NCBI GenBank assembly: GCA_018679695.1
Contig: JAHHKH010000113.1
Location: forward strand, 1 to 10,639
DNA length: 10,639 nucleotides
Reading direction: 5' to 3'
Source: Maribacter sp.
Lineage (GTDB): Bacteria > Bacteroidota > Bacteroidia > Flavobacteriales > Flavobacteriaceae
The notes under the pieces are model-generated. The model was not told the origin of the DNA. It saw only the letters and a list, made by a program, of their open reading frames with translations, and did not search any database. How positions within the stretch are numbered: the first letter of the stretch is position 1; each line of letters opens with the position of its first letter. A program made the position numbers and the translations under genes. Positions 1-5,554 of the stretch are shown in pieces.

Positions 1-815
1 ATTTTGCGTCAAGCGAGCCCTTGACCAAAGCTATGATAAAAAGTGGGGCCATTTGTATTGCCTATGAAACGGTAGAGGATAAAGAAGGCACCTTGCCTTT
101 GTTGACCCCTATGTCGGAGGTTGCAGGACGAATGGCCATCCAACAAGGTGCTAAATATCTAGAAAAACCGAAAAAAGGACGAGGCGTCTTGTTAGGGGGT
201 GTTCCAGGGGTTCCCCCTGGAAGGGTTTTGATTTTAGGGGCCGGTGTTGTGGGTATTCAAGCTGCTAAAATGGCAGCAGGTTTAGGGGCCCATGTTACAA
301 TTCTTGATATAAACATGAAACGTCTACGTTATGTTAATGATGTAATGCCAAGTCATGTTGTCACGGAGTTTTCAAATGAATATAATATTCGTAAACATGT
401 TAAAACCCATGATTTGATTGTTGGAGGGGTATTGGTCAAAGGTGCCAAAGCTCCCAATTTAATTACCAGGGATATGCTGAAGACAATGCATCCTGGAGCA
501 GTAATCGTCGATGTTGCCGTTGATCAAGGTGGATGTGTGGAAACAACCTTACCTACAACCCACGAGGATCCTATTTATATTATAGATGACGTTGTTCATT
601 ATTCAGTGGCCAATATGCCAGGAGCAGTGCCTTATACTTCTACTGTAGCCTTGACCAATGTAACCTTACCCTATGTGCTCGAATTGGCAAATAAAGGATG
701 GCAAAAAGCTTGTTCGGAAAACGAATCATTGAACATGGGACTTAATATCTCACAAGGAGAAGTGGTTTATAAAGAAATCATAAAGGCTTTCGGTTGGGAC
801 ACCGTCATGGCATAA
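1..815 (+). CDS. ald: Alanine dehydrogenase, 5' end outside window
   Basis: This enzyme reversibly and NAD-dependently converts L-alanine to pyruvate and ammonia in the cytoplasm. The reading frame is open from base 3 (reading FASSEPLTKAM), so the gene starts upstream; the TTG at 21 is an internal leucine, not a start. About 271 codons of the roughly 370 usual for the family are visible. Seen here: the Rossmann dinucleotide loop GAGVVG (bases 237-254), followed by the acidic residue of ILDIN; the VDVAVDQGG segment carrying the catalytic aspartate of the family (about base 522); and the very conserved VANMPGAVP plus TST.ALTN..LPY block (about 606-680). The N-terminal pyruvate-binding Lys and catalytic His lie outside the window. 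The VANMPGAVP block separates it from transhydrogenase alpha subunits and lysine-ketoglutarate reductase relatives. Tandem stops TAA TAG end it, and a terminator follows. An Lrp/AsnC gene lies 0.9 kb downstream; members of that family regulate ald in other bacteria, so a link is possible but only inferred. Confidence 0.96.
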   Translation, partial: FASSEPLTKAMIKSGAICIAYETVEDKEGTLPLLTPMSEVAGRMAIQQGAKYLEKPKKGRGVLLGGVPGVPPGRVLILGAGVVGIQAAKMAAGLGAHVTILDINMKRLRYVNDVMPSHVVTEFSNEYNIRKHVKTHDLIVGGVLVKGAKAPNLITRDMLKTMHPGAVIVDVAVDQGGCVETTLPTTHEDPIYIIDDVVHYSVANMPGAVPYTSTVALTNVTLPYVLELANKGWQKACSENESLNMGLNISQGEVVYKEIIKAFGWDTVMA

Positions 816-839
816 TAGTACATTTTGTCAGCTAAATAT

Positions 840-865
840 ACCCTGCCTATTTTGGCGGGGTTTTT
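840..865 (+). terminator. Rho-independent terminator of ald
   Basis: A 7-bp GC-rich stem, CCCTGCC (841-847) with GGCGGGG (854-860), contains one G-U pair and encloses a 6-nt loop. A flanking A-T pair extends it (840/861), and a run of five T (861-865) follows directly. It lies 25 nt after the ald stop codon and reads in the ald direction. Confidence 0.85.
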
Positions 866-901
866 GTACTTATCGAATGTGAACTAAAAAGTAATCTTTA
901 C

Positions 902-909
902 TATATTTA
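902..909 (+). promoter_or_regulatory. Possible -7 element of the metallopeptidase gene
   Basis: TATATTTA matches the Bacteroidetes -7 consensus TAnnTTTG at all but the last fixed base. A poor -33 candidate (TGTG, 878-881) lies 20 bp upstream. Because a terminator closes ald at 865, the next gene (start 932) needs its own promoter, and this is the best candidate in the 66-bp gap. The region is AT-rich, so chance matches are likely. Confidence 0.3.
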
Positions 910-931
910 ATAAAATTTAAACAAATACATT

Positions 932-1630
932 ATGGGATTAGGATATTGGATACTTATCGGTGGTATTGCTTTATTAAGCATGATAGTCAGCGGTAAACTC
1001 AAGAGTAAATTCAACCACTACTCCAAAGTACATTTGCGAAATGGGATGAGTGGTGCTGAAATAGCTGAAAAAATGCTCGCGGATCACGGTATCCGTGATG
1101 TGAAAGTAGTATCTACCCCTGGCATGTTGTCGGATCACTATAATCCAAAAAATAAAACTGTAAATCTTAGTGAGGGTGTATATTCCCAACGCAATGCTTC
1201 TGCGGCTGCCGTGGCAGCACATGAATGCGGCCATGCCGTACAGCATGCACAGGCCTATGAATGGTTGACCTTGCGCTCACAATTGGTTCCTGTGGTAAGT
1301 GTAACCTCGGGGATGAGCATGTGGGTGGTTTTCGGCGGATTAATGTTAGGTGCTGCTGCTGGAGTAGGACTTGGTTATTGGATAGCTATTATAGGTTTGG
1401 GGATGATGGCATTGGCAACTTTGTTCAGTTTTATTACATTGCCTGTGGAATACGACGCCAGTAATAGGGCTTTGGCATGGTTAAGAAGTAAAAACATGGT
1501 TACCCAAGAAGAATTCAAAGGTTCTGAAGACGCCTTAAAATGGGCTGCCCGGACCTATTTGGTTGCTGCATTGGGTTCTCTTGCAACCCTTGTCTATTTT
1601 GGACTTCAGGTTTTTGGGGGTAGGGATTAA
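932..1630 (+). CDS. Membrane zinc metallopeptidase (YugP-like, Zn_peptidase_2)
   Basis: This is a predicted membrane-bound zinc protease of the YugP family; its substrates are not known to me. The 232-residue length fits the family. Segments in order: an N-terminal membrane anchor (about residues 5-20); a region with the family-typical SG.E.A..ML...GI pattern (40-56) and DHYNP...TVNLS (68-80); the zinc motif HECGH at 97-101 (an HExxH), followed by AVQHA; hydrophobic segments at about 120-144 and 148-170; PVEYDAS at 171-177, where the Glu (173) is the likely third zinc ligand; and a last membrane segment at 205-227. With four membrane segments around the active site, it probably acts at the inner membrane. 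The ATG at 932 follows an AT-rich leader without a Shine-Dalgarno sequence, usual for this phylum. It appears monocistronic: a terminator precedes it and a convergent gene follows. Confidence 0.9.
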   Translation: MGLGYWILIGGIALLSMIVSGKLKSKFNHYSKVHLRNGMSGAEIAEKMLADHGIRDVKVVSTPGMLSDHYNPKNKTVNLSEGVYSQRNASAAAVAAHECGHAVQHAQAYEWLTLRSQLVPVVSVTSGMSMWVVFGGLMLGAAAGVGLGYWIAIIGLGMMALATLFSFITLPVEYDASNRALAWLRSKNMVTQEEFKGSEDALKWAARTYLVAALGSLATLVYFGLQVFGGRD

Positions 1631-1646
1631 GATAATAAGAAATACC

Positions 1647-1679
1647 TATGGAAAAGATGCCCATGACGTCTTTTCTATA
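1647..1679 (-). terminator. Hairpin between convergent genes, possible bidirectional terminator
   Basis: A 13-bp stem, 1647-1659 with 1667-1679, includes two G-U type pairs and closes a 7-nt loop. It begins 17 nt after the metallopeptidase stop and covers the stop codon of the convergent Lrp gene (1675-1677). In the minus direction the hairpin is followed by a T-rich but interrupted stretch (GGTATTTCTTATTATC); in the plus direction there is no T-run. Terminator function is therefore plausible but not strong. Confidence 0.45.
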
Positions 1680-2145
1680 TGGTAATCTGCCGATCAATCT
1701 GTTGATCCAAAGAAATAAAGGTTTCGGTTCGCGAGACCCCTTCGATTTGTTGGATTTCCTTGTTCAGCACATGCATTAGATGCTCGTTATCCTTACACAG
1801 CACTTTAATAAGAATAGACCAATTTCCTGTGGTATAATGGCACTCCAATACCTCAGGTATTTTTTCCAATTGTTTGACGGCAACGGGGTTGCTCATTGCC
1901 TTGTCCAGATAAATTCCAATATAAGCCATTGTCATATAGCCCATTGCCTTTGGATTGATAATGAACTTAGATCCAACCAAAAGGCCAGAAGATTCGAGTT
2001 TTCGAAGCCGTTGATGAATGGCAGCACCAGAAATGCCAATGTTTCGCGCTATCTCAAGAACGGGTTTACGGGCATCCTGCATTAAGAATCTTAGGATTTT
2101 CTTATCAATGCCATCGATCTTAATAGTATTGTTGTCAAATTTCAT
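1675..2145 (-). CDS. Lrp/AsnC family transcriptional regulator
   Basis: This is a DNA-binding regulator of the leucine-responsive family, typically a dimer or octamer that senses an amino acid. Its 156 residues match the usual full length. The N-terminal winged helix-turn-helix covers about residues 10-60: IDKKILRFLMQDARKP, then EIARNIGISGAAIHQRLRKLESSGLL with the recognition helix at about 39-50. The C-terminal RAM (ligand-binding) domain covers about 70-150, including the TTGNWSILIKV loop-strand (105-115), whose Gly sits at the effector/oligomer interface in the family. The ligand cannot be told from sequence. The gene lies 47 bp downstream of the saccharopine dehydrogenase-like gene on the same strand, so it could be co-transcribed. 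An inverted repeat in that gap (2149-2183) suggests its own control. Plausible targets, by position only, are that neighbour and ald. Confidence 0.95.
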   Translation of the reverse strand: MKFDNNTIKIDGIDKKILRFLMQDARKPVLEIARNIGISGAAIHQRLRKLESSGLLVGSKFIINPKAMGYMTMAYIGIYLDKAMSNPVAVKQLEKIPEVLECHYTTGNWSILIKVLCKDNEHLMHVLNKEIQQIEGVSRTETFISLDQQIDRQITI

Positions 2146-2148
2146 GAG

Positions 2149-2183
2149 TTCATTTCAGTATGAAAGTAAAAATACGAAATGAA
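2149..2183 (-). promoter_or_regulatory. Inverted repeat just upstream of the Lrp start (operator or leader hairpin)
   Basis: On the plus strand TTCATTTC (2149-2156) and GAAATGAA (2176-2183) are perfect inverted repeats. After a single unpaired A (2157), GTAT (2158-2161) and ATAC (2172-2175) extend the arms to 12 bp around a 10-nt centre. The repeat ends 3 nt before the Lrp ATG (2145). As DNA it could be an autoregulatory operator, since Lrp-family proteins bind symmetric AT-rich sites. As RNA the hairpin would sit over the translation start region. It lacks a T-run, so it is not a normal terminator for the gene upstream. Confidence 0.45.
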
Positions 2184-2192
2184 TACCAAAAC

Positions 2193-3566
2193 CTAATTGC
2201 CAACAGCATCAGGATTATACCCTAAATAGGGTACCTCATACTCTTTAAAAGTAATACCATAGTCCTTCAATTCAGCAAGTATAGGATCGTAAACTTCTTT
2301 GGTTATTGGTATTTGTACCCCAGGGGTGGTGATTTTTCCATTCAAGATCAAAACTGTAGCAATGGCCACCGGTAGGCCTACGGTCTTGGCCATTGCAGTA
2401 TGGGTGCGGTTTTCACCGATTACGACCATATTCGAATCAATTTGGGATTTCTTGCCATTTAGTTCATAACCGAATTTATGATACATGACAATCATATCCT
2501 TGTCATCATCATCCAATGTCCAGCTATCTTCAAGAATCAATTGCAATACTTGGGCAGGGGTTGCATTTTCCATGGGAATGGTCTTTTTCCCGTCAAAAAG
2601 ATTCAATTCGCATAACATTTCCCATTTGCTGTCATCTTGGTCAATTTTCAAATAGTGTCGCAATTTCAATTCTACCGAATCTGTTGGGGAATAAGGTAAA
2701 AACAAATTTGTGTACTCGCGATATGACATGCCTTTGGAATTTTCGATAGTATAACCATCATCGGTCATTCCCAATTGAACGAACATATTCCAGGCTTTAG
2801 AGAATCCTACCCTGCGCATGGTACCTCGATATAGGGTCAGCACATCCTGCAGGCCGTAGGCATCACGATAGTTTAAGGAATCACGATTGGCATACCCTTC
2901 GAACCTGCCATAGCCTTCAATCTCAAAAAACTCTGTACGCCTAAACAGTTTGTGGTACGGAATGTATTTATAAGAGCCTTCCTGTATGAATTTTGCTGCA
3001 CCTCCCTGACCTGCAAGAACGACATTTCTAGGATTCCAGGTAAACTTGTAATTCCAGAGATTATTATCACTTTCTGGAGCTACCAATCCGCCTGTGAACG
3101 ATTCGAACAGCAACATCTTGCCACCTTGCTCTCTAATGTTATCAATGATTTGCATGGCACTCATATGGTCAACACCGGGATCAAGTCCTATCTCGTTCAT
3201 AAAGACCAATCCTGCCTCTTTTACACTTTGGTGAAGTGCCTTAATTTCTGTACTAACATAAGAAGCGGTAACCAAATTCTTTTTTAATGTTACACAATCC
3301 TCGGCCACCATTATATGAAAACGTGCGGGCAACATCGAAACTACGATATCACTATCCTTAATAGCCTTTTCACGATGCTCATTATTCAGGATGTCCAAAT
3401 GTATAACGGTGCAGTTGGGATGGTCCTTTACAGTTTTGGGAATGGCATTGGGATTTATATCCCCTATGGTTAGATGTAATTTTTCAGTATTGGATTTCTC
3501 CAAAAAGTAGTCCAATAGATAAGAGGTAGATTTTCCAGCGCCTAAAACAAGTATATTTCGCAACAT
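2193..3566 (-). CDS. Saccharopine dehydrogenase family protein (LYS9/AASS-type)
   Basis: This is a predicted NAD(P)-dependent oxidoreductase of 457 residues, the usual length for LYS9-type saccharopine reductase and for the C-terminal half of animal aminoadipic semialdehyde synthase. Those enzymes interconvert saccharopine with glutamate plus aminoadipate semialdehyde. Seen: an N-terminal Rossmann segment NILVLGAGKSTSYLLDY with GxG at 9-11; IVVSMLP (74-80); EIGLDPGVDHMSA (125-137), close to the GLDPGIDH signature of the family; SFTGGLVAPE (156-165), then NNLWNYKFTWNPR (168-180), matching the substrate-domain core of LYS9; and a conserved-looking C-terminal region (ATVLILNGKITTPGV). In bacteria this would fit lysine degradation, but the lysine-ketoglutarate reductase partner is not in view. 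Carboxynorspermidine dehydrogenase is a related alternative, less likely given the LYS9-like motifs. The ATG at 3566 begins directly with the Rossmann strand, which supports this start. Confidence 0.9.
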   Translation of the reverse strand: MLRNILVLGAGKSTSYLLDYFLEKSNTEKLHLTIGDINPNAIPKTVKDHPNCTVIHLDILNNEHREKAIKDSDIVVSMLPARFHIMVAEDCVTLKKNLVTASYVSTEIKALHQSVKEAGLVFMNEIGLDPGVDHMSAMQIIDNIREQGGKMLLFESFTGGLVAPESDNNLWNYKFTWNPRNVVLAGQGGAAKFIQEGSYKYIPYHKLFRRTEFFEIEGYGRFEGYANRDSLNYRDAYGLQDVLTLYRGTMRRVGFSKAWNMFVQLGMTDDGYTIENSKGMSYREYTNLFLPYSPTDSVELKLRHYLKIDQDDSKWEMLCELNLFDGKKTIPMENATPAQVLQLILEDSWTLDDDDKDMIVMYHKFGYELNGKKSQIDSNMVVIGENRTHTAMAKTVGLPVAIATVLILNGKITTPGVQIPITKEVYDPILAELKDYGITFKEYEVPYLGYNPDAVGN

Positions 3567-3586
3567 TTAGTTTGATTACTTTTACA

Positions 3587-3615
3587 TGGATATAACGGAA
3601 TGCTAAGGTATCAAA
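3587..3615 (-). promoter_or_regulatory. Possible promoter of the saccharopine dehydrogenase-like gene
   Basis: On the minus strand TTTG (3612-3615) is followed after 17 bp by TATATCCA (3587-3594). This gives a good -33 and correct spacing but a weak -7 (TA and one T match TAnnTTTG). It lies 20 bp upstream of the ATG at 3566, inside the 84-bp divergent gap. Confidence 0.25.
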
Positions 3616-3631
3616 TTGTTATATTTTTAAG

Positions 3632-3639
3632 AAAAGAGG
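3632..3639 (+). promoter_or_regulatory. Shine-Dalgarno-like site before the DUF423 gene
   Basis: AAAAGAGG (3632-3639) lies 11 nt before the ATG at 3651 and partly matches the anti-Shine-Dalgarno sequence. Most genes here have no such purine run, so it stands out, although the spacing is long. It supports 3651 as the start. Confidence 0.4.
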
Positions 3640-3650
3640 TTTGTTAAGTT

Positions 3651-4043
3651 ATGAACAAAACAATTTTTATCTCAGGAATCATTTTTGGTGTATTGGCGGT
3701 TATTTTGGGTGCTTTTGGCGCTCACGGCCTGGAAGGACTTGTTGATGCAGATGCCATACAAACCTTCGAAACCGGAATTAGGTATCAGATGTACCATGCT
3801 TTGATGTTGTTGATTTTAGCAAACACCGATTTTCTCCCTGAAAAGGCCAAAAAGGCAGTTTTCTTCCTATTTGTTTTTGGGATCGTACTTTTCTCTTTTT
3901 CAATATATCTTCTTGCTACCAACGATTTAACTGCATTGGACTTTAGGAAAATTGCTTTGTTGACACCATTGGGTGGCACAACGCTTATTTTGGGTTGGAT
4001 ACTTTTGGGTATTCGGGTTTTGCAGAAGTCAAGATTTAAATAA
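3651..4043 (+). CDS. DUF423 family small membrane protein (YwdK/YgdD-like)
   Basis: This is a 130-residue inner-membrane protein of unknown function, of normal length for the DUF423 family. Four hydrophobic segments are visible, at about residues 5-25, 45-58, 68-88 and 100-122. Family hallmarks present: GAFGAHGL (20-27), F.TGIRYQMYHAL (39-51), LFSFSIYLLA (80-89) and LTPLGGTTLILGWI (104-117). The start at 3651 gives a complete first membrane segment, and the Shine-Dalgarno-like AAAAGAGG upstream supports it. The gene is divergent from the saccharopine dehydrogenase-like gene and convergent with hemD, so it is probably a single-gene transcript. Nothing nearby suggests a function. Confidence 0.92.
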   Translation: MNKTIFISGIIFGVLAVILGAFGAHGLEGLVDADAIQTFETGIRYQMYHALMLLILANTDFLPEKAKKAVFFLFVFGIVLFSFSIYLLATNDLTALDFRKIALLTPLGGTTLILGWILLGIRVLQKSRFK

Positions 4044-4116
4044 ACCTCGAATTAATTCCTCAAGGGTTCTTTGCATTTTGTGGTTGACGATCTACCATTC
4101 GAATTACGAATGCAAT

Positions 4117-4140
4117 AAAAATGGCCTCATGAAGAGGCCA
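4117..4140 (-). terminator. Terminator of the GT39-DUF4271-hemD operon, probably bidirectional
   Basis: A perfect 7-bp GC-rich stem, TGGCCTC (4122-4128) with GAGGCCA (4134-4140), encloses a 5-nt loop. In the minus direction it is followed at once by TTTTT ATT (complement of 4121 downwards) and starts 5 nt after the hemD stop. In the plus direction it is followed by a T-rich but interrupted stretch (GGTTTATTTATT), so it may also stop transcripts from the DUF423 gene. Confidence 0.85.
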
Positions 4141-4145
4141 AAGGT

Positions 4146-4892
4146 TTATTTATTATTCACGATGGTAATATATTTCTGCAGAGCCATGGTCATTGATGGC
4201 GTATCAGGTGTAGGAGCCTTGATATCAATTCGAAGGCCTGCCCCTGTGGCTGCGTCGACCGTAGAATTGCCGAATACTGCGATTCGAGTATCATTTTGCT
4301 CAAAGTCTGGGAAGTTCTTTAATAATGACTCTATTCCAGATGGGCTAAAGAATACTAAAACATCATAATAAACATCCCTTAAATCGGAAAGATCACTAAT
4401 TACCGTTTTGTAGAATATACCCCTGGTCCAATCAACACCCAACTCGTCTAATTTGTCAGGAACTTGCTGCTTTAAAACATCTGAAGAGGGTAAAAGAAAC
4501 TTTTCCTCTTTGTATTTTTTAAACAAAGGAACAAGATCATTGAAATTCATCTTGCCAACATATATTTTGCGCTTTCGATATACCACATATTTTTGAAGGT
4601 AGTAGGCAACAGCTTCTGACTGGCAAAAATATTTCATTGTATCAGGCACCTTAAACCGCATTTCTTCAGCAATTCTAAAAAAGTGATCAACCGCATTTCT
4701 ACTGGTGAGGATAATTGCTGTATAATTGTTCAGATCTATCTTTTGCTGACGAACACCTTTGGCATCAACCCCTTCAACATGAATAAATGGCCTAAAATCA
4801 ACTTTTACTTTTTCTTTGTCAATTAATCTGGAATAAGGGGAATTTTCCATTTTAGGTTCAGGCTGCGACACCAAAATCGTCTTTATTTTCAT
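4146..4892 (-). CDS. hemD: Uroporphyrinogen-III synthase
   Basis: HemD closes hydroxymethylbilane into uroporphyrinogen III with inversion of ring D, a step of haem (and sirohaem) synthesis in the cytoplasm. The 248-residue length fits. The family has low sequence identity and few invariant residues; the call rests on the overall pattern: N-terminal KIKTILVSQPEP, then the typical ILTSRNAVDHFF (61-72), a central CQSEAVAYYLQK (90-101), LPSSDVL (134-140) before the second domain, VLVFFSPSGIESLLKNFP (178-195), RIAVFGNSTVDAATGAGL (203-220) and the C-terminal APTPDTPSMTMAL (226-238), which is highly typical. It is the last gene of a minus-strand operon: only 5 nt separate it from the DUF4271 gene, and a strong terminator follows. 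hemD beside DUF4271 is, from memory, a common arrangement in Bacteroidetes. No other haem gene is in the window. Confidence 0.93.
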   Translation of the reverse strand: MKIKTILVSQPEPKMENSPYSRLIDKEKVKVDFRPFIHVEGVDAKGVRQQKIDLNNYTAIILTSRNAVDHFFRIAEEMRFKVPDTMKYFCQSEAVAYYLQKYVVYRKRKIYVGKMNFNDLVPLFKKYKEEKFLLPSSDVLKQQVPDKLDELGVDWTRGIFYKTVISDLSDLRDVYYDVLVFFSPSGIESLLKNFPDFEQNDTRIAVFGNSTVDAATGAGLRIDIKAPTPDTPSMTMALQKYITIVNNK

Positions 4893-4897
4893 AAATC

Positions 4898-5554
4898 CTA
4901 GTCTTTTAAAAAGCTTCCGATGATGATAAACGGTGCAATTTCAAGAGCGCAAAGGTACAAAATAAAATAGAAAAAGTTACTTGTTATGTATTTTTGATGA
5001 TTCCTTAGAATGGTTATCCAACCAATTACATTTGCCAAAAGAATTAATGAAATCGCTACATAAAATACAACTTTTGATTCTTTTGCGATATAGGCTAGGA
5101 CCACATTTGCCACGAACATGATCAATCCACTATAGTTGAAATAGGACAATTTCTTAAAAATTACCTCAGTTATTGTTTTTTGGATTCCAAAGATGAGAGC
5201 ATTGCCTAATTGAAGTGCTAGTTTTATAAATAGAAAAAGCACTATTGAACCCATTATCAATGGGAAAACCAAGATGGCAGAACTTGGGGCTGACCCAGTC
5301 CAAAGCTCCATGCCAAGATATAAGAACAGCGAAAGGTTGATGATAAGAAATAGACCAAAAAACAGATTAAACCAATTCAGCAGTATTTCTTTTTTATTGT
5401 ACATGAAAATGTACTTGTTGTTGAAAGGGAGAATAATGAAATTTAAGAATCTGGTGTAAAAAGCACCCTTTGCCAAAACCACGAAAAATAGACTAAGAAA
5501 AATCAGTATGGTAATCCAATCGATGCCAGCAATATTTCTAAGAATGGGTTCCAT
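4898..5554 (-). CDS. DUF4271 family membrane protein
   Basis: This is a 218-residue polytopic membrane protein of unknown function, of a family I know only from Bacteroidetes. About six hydrophobic segments are visible (roughly residues 12-28, 60-82, 92-114, 141-157, 161-183 and 193-214). The family's best-conserved end, FYFILYLCALEIAPFIII (195-212), is intact, with Leu-Glu-Ile in the last membrane segment. Short basic stretches (KKE at 54-56, KK at 134-135) lie between helices. The start ATG (5552-5554) shares one base with the stop of the glycosyltransferase gene upstream (TAATG), which points to translational coupling, and hemD follows after 5 nt. Being locked between these two genes suggests co-expression. 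A role in haem synthesis or in the cell envelope is only a guess. Confidence 0.9.
   Translation of the reverse strand: MEPILRNIAGIDWITILIFLSLFFVVLAKGAFYTRFLNFIILPFNNKYIFMYNKKEILLNWFNLFFGLFLIINLSLFLYLGMELWTGSAPSSAILVFPLIMGSIVLFLFIKLALQLGNALIFGIQKTITEVIFKKLSYFNYSGLIMFVANVVLAYIAKESKVVFYVAISLILLANVIGWITILRNHQKYITSNFFYFILYLCALEIAPFIIIGSFLKD

Noticed and set aside
21..23. TTG as start codon of ald
   Set aside because: The frame is open to the window edge and the residues before it (ASSEP) continue the family alignment, so it is an internal leucine.
974..1246. Minus-strand open frame of 90 codons inside the metallopeptidase gene
   Set aside because: It is antisense to a gene with clear motifs and shows no recognisable protein features of its own.
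1261..1464. Plus-strand open frame in another phase inside the metallopeptidase gene
   Set aside because: It overlaps the well-supported metallopeptidase frame and its product resembles no family.
2952..3287. Plus-strand open frame of 111 codons opposite the saccharopine dehydrogenase-like gene
   Set aside because: It is fully antisense to a strongly supported gene and has no motifs, so it is a shadow frame.
4071..4115. TTGCATT (4071-4077)/AATGCAA (4109-4115) and CATTCG (4096-4101)/CGAATG (4107-4112) inverted repeats in the DUF423-hemD gap
   Set aside because: The two pairings compete with each other, are short, and lie beside a much stronger terminator hairpin; I cannot assign a role.
3973..4368. 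Plus-strand open frame spanning the DUF423 3' end, the terminator and the hemD 3' end
   Set aside because: It runs out of frame through DUF423, across a strong terminator hairpin and antisense into hemD; its product has no family features.
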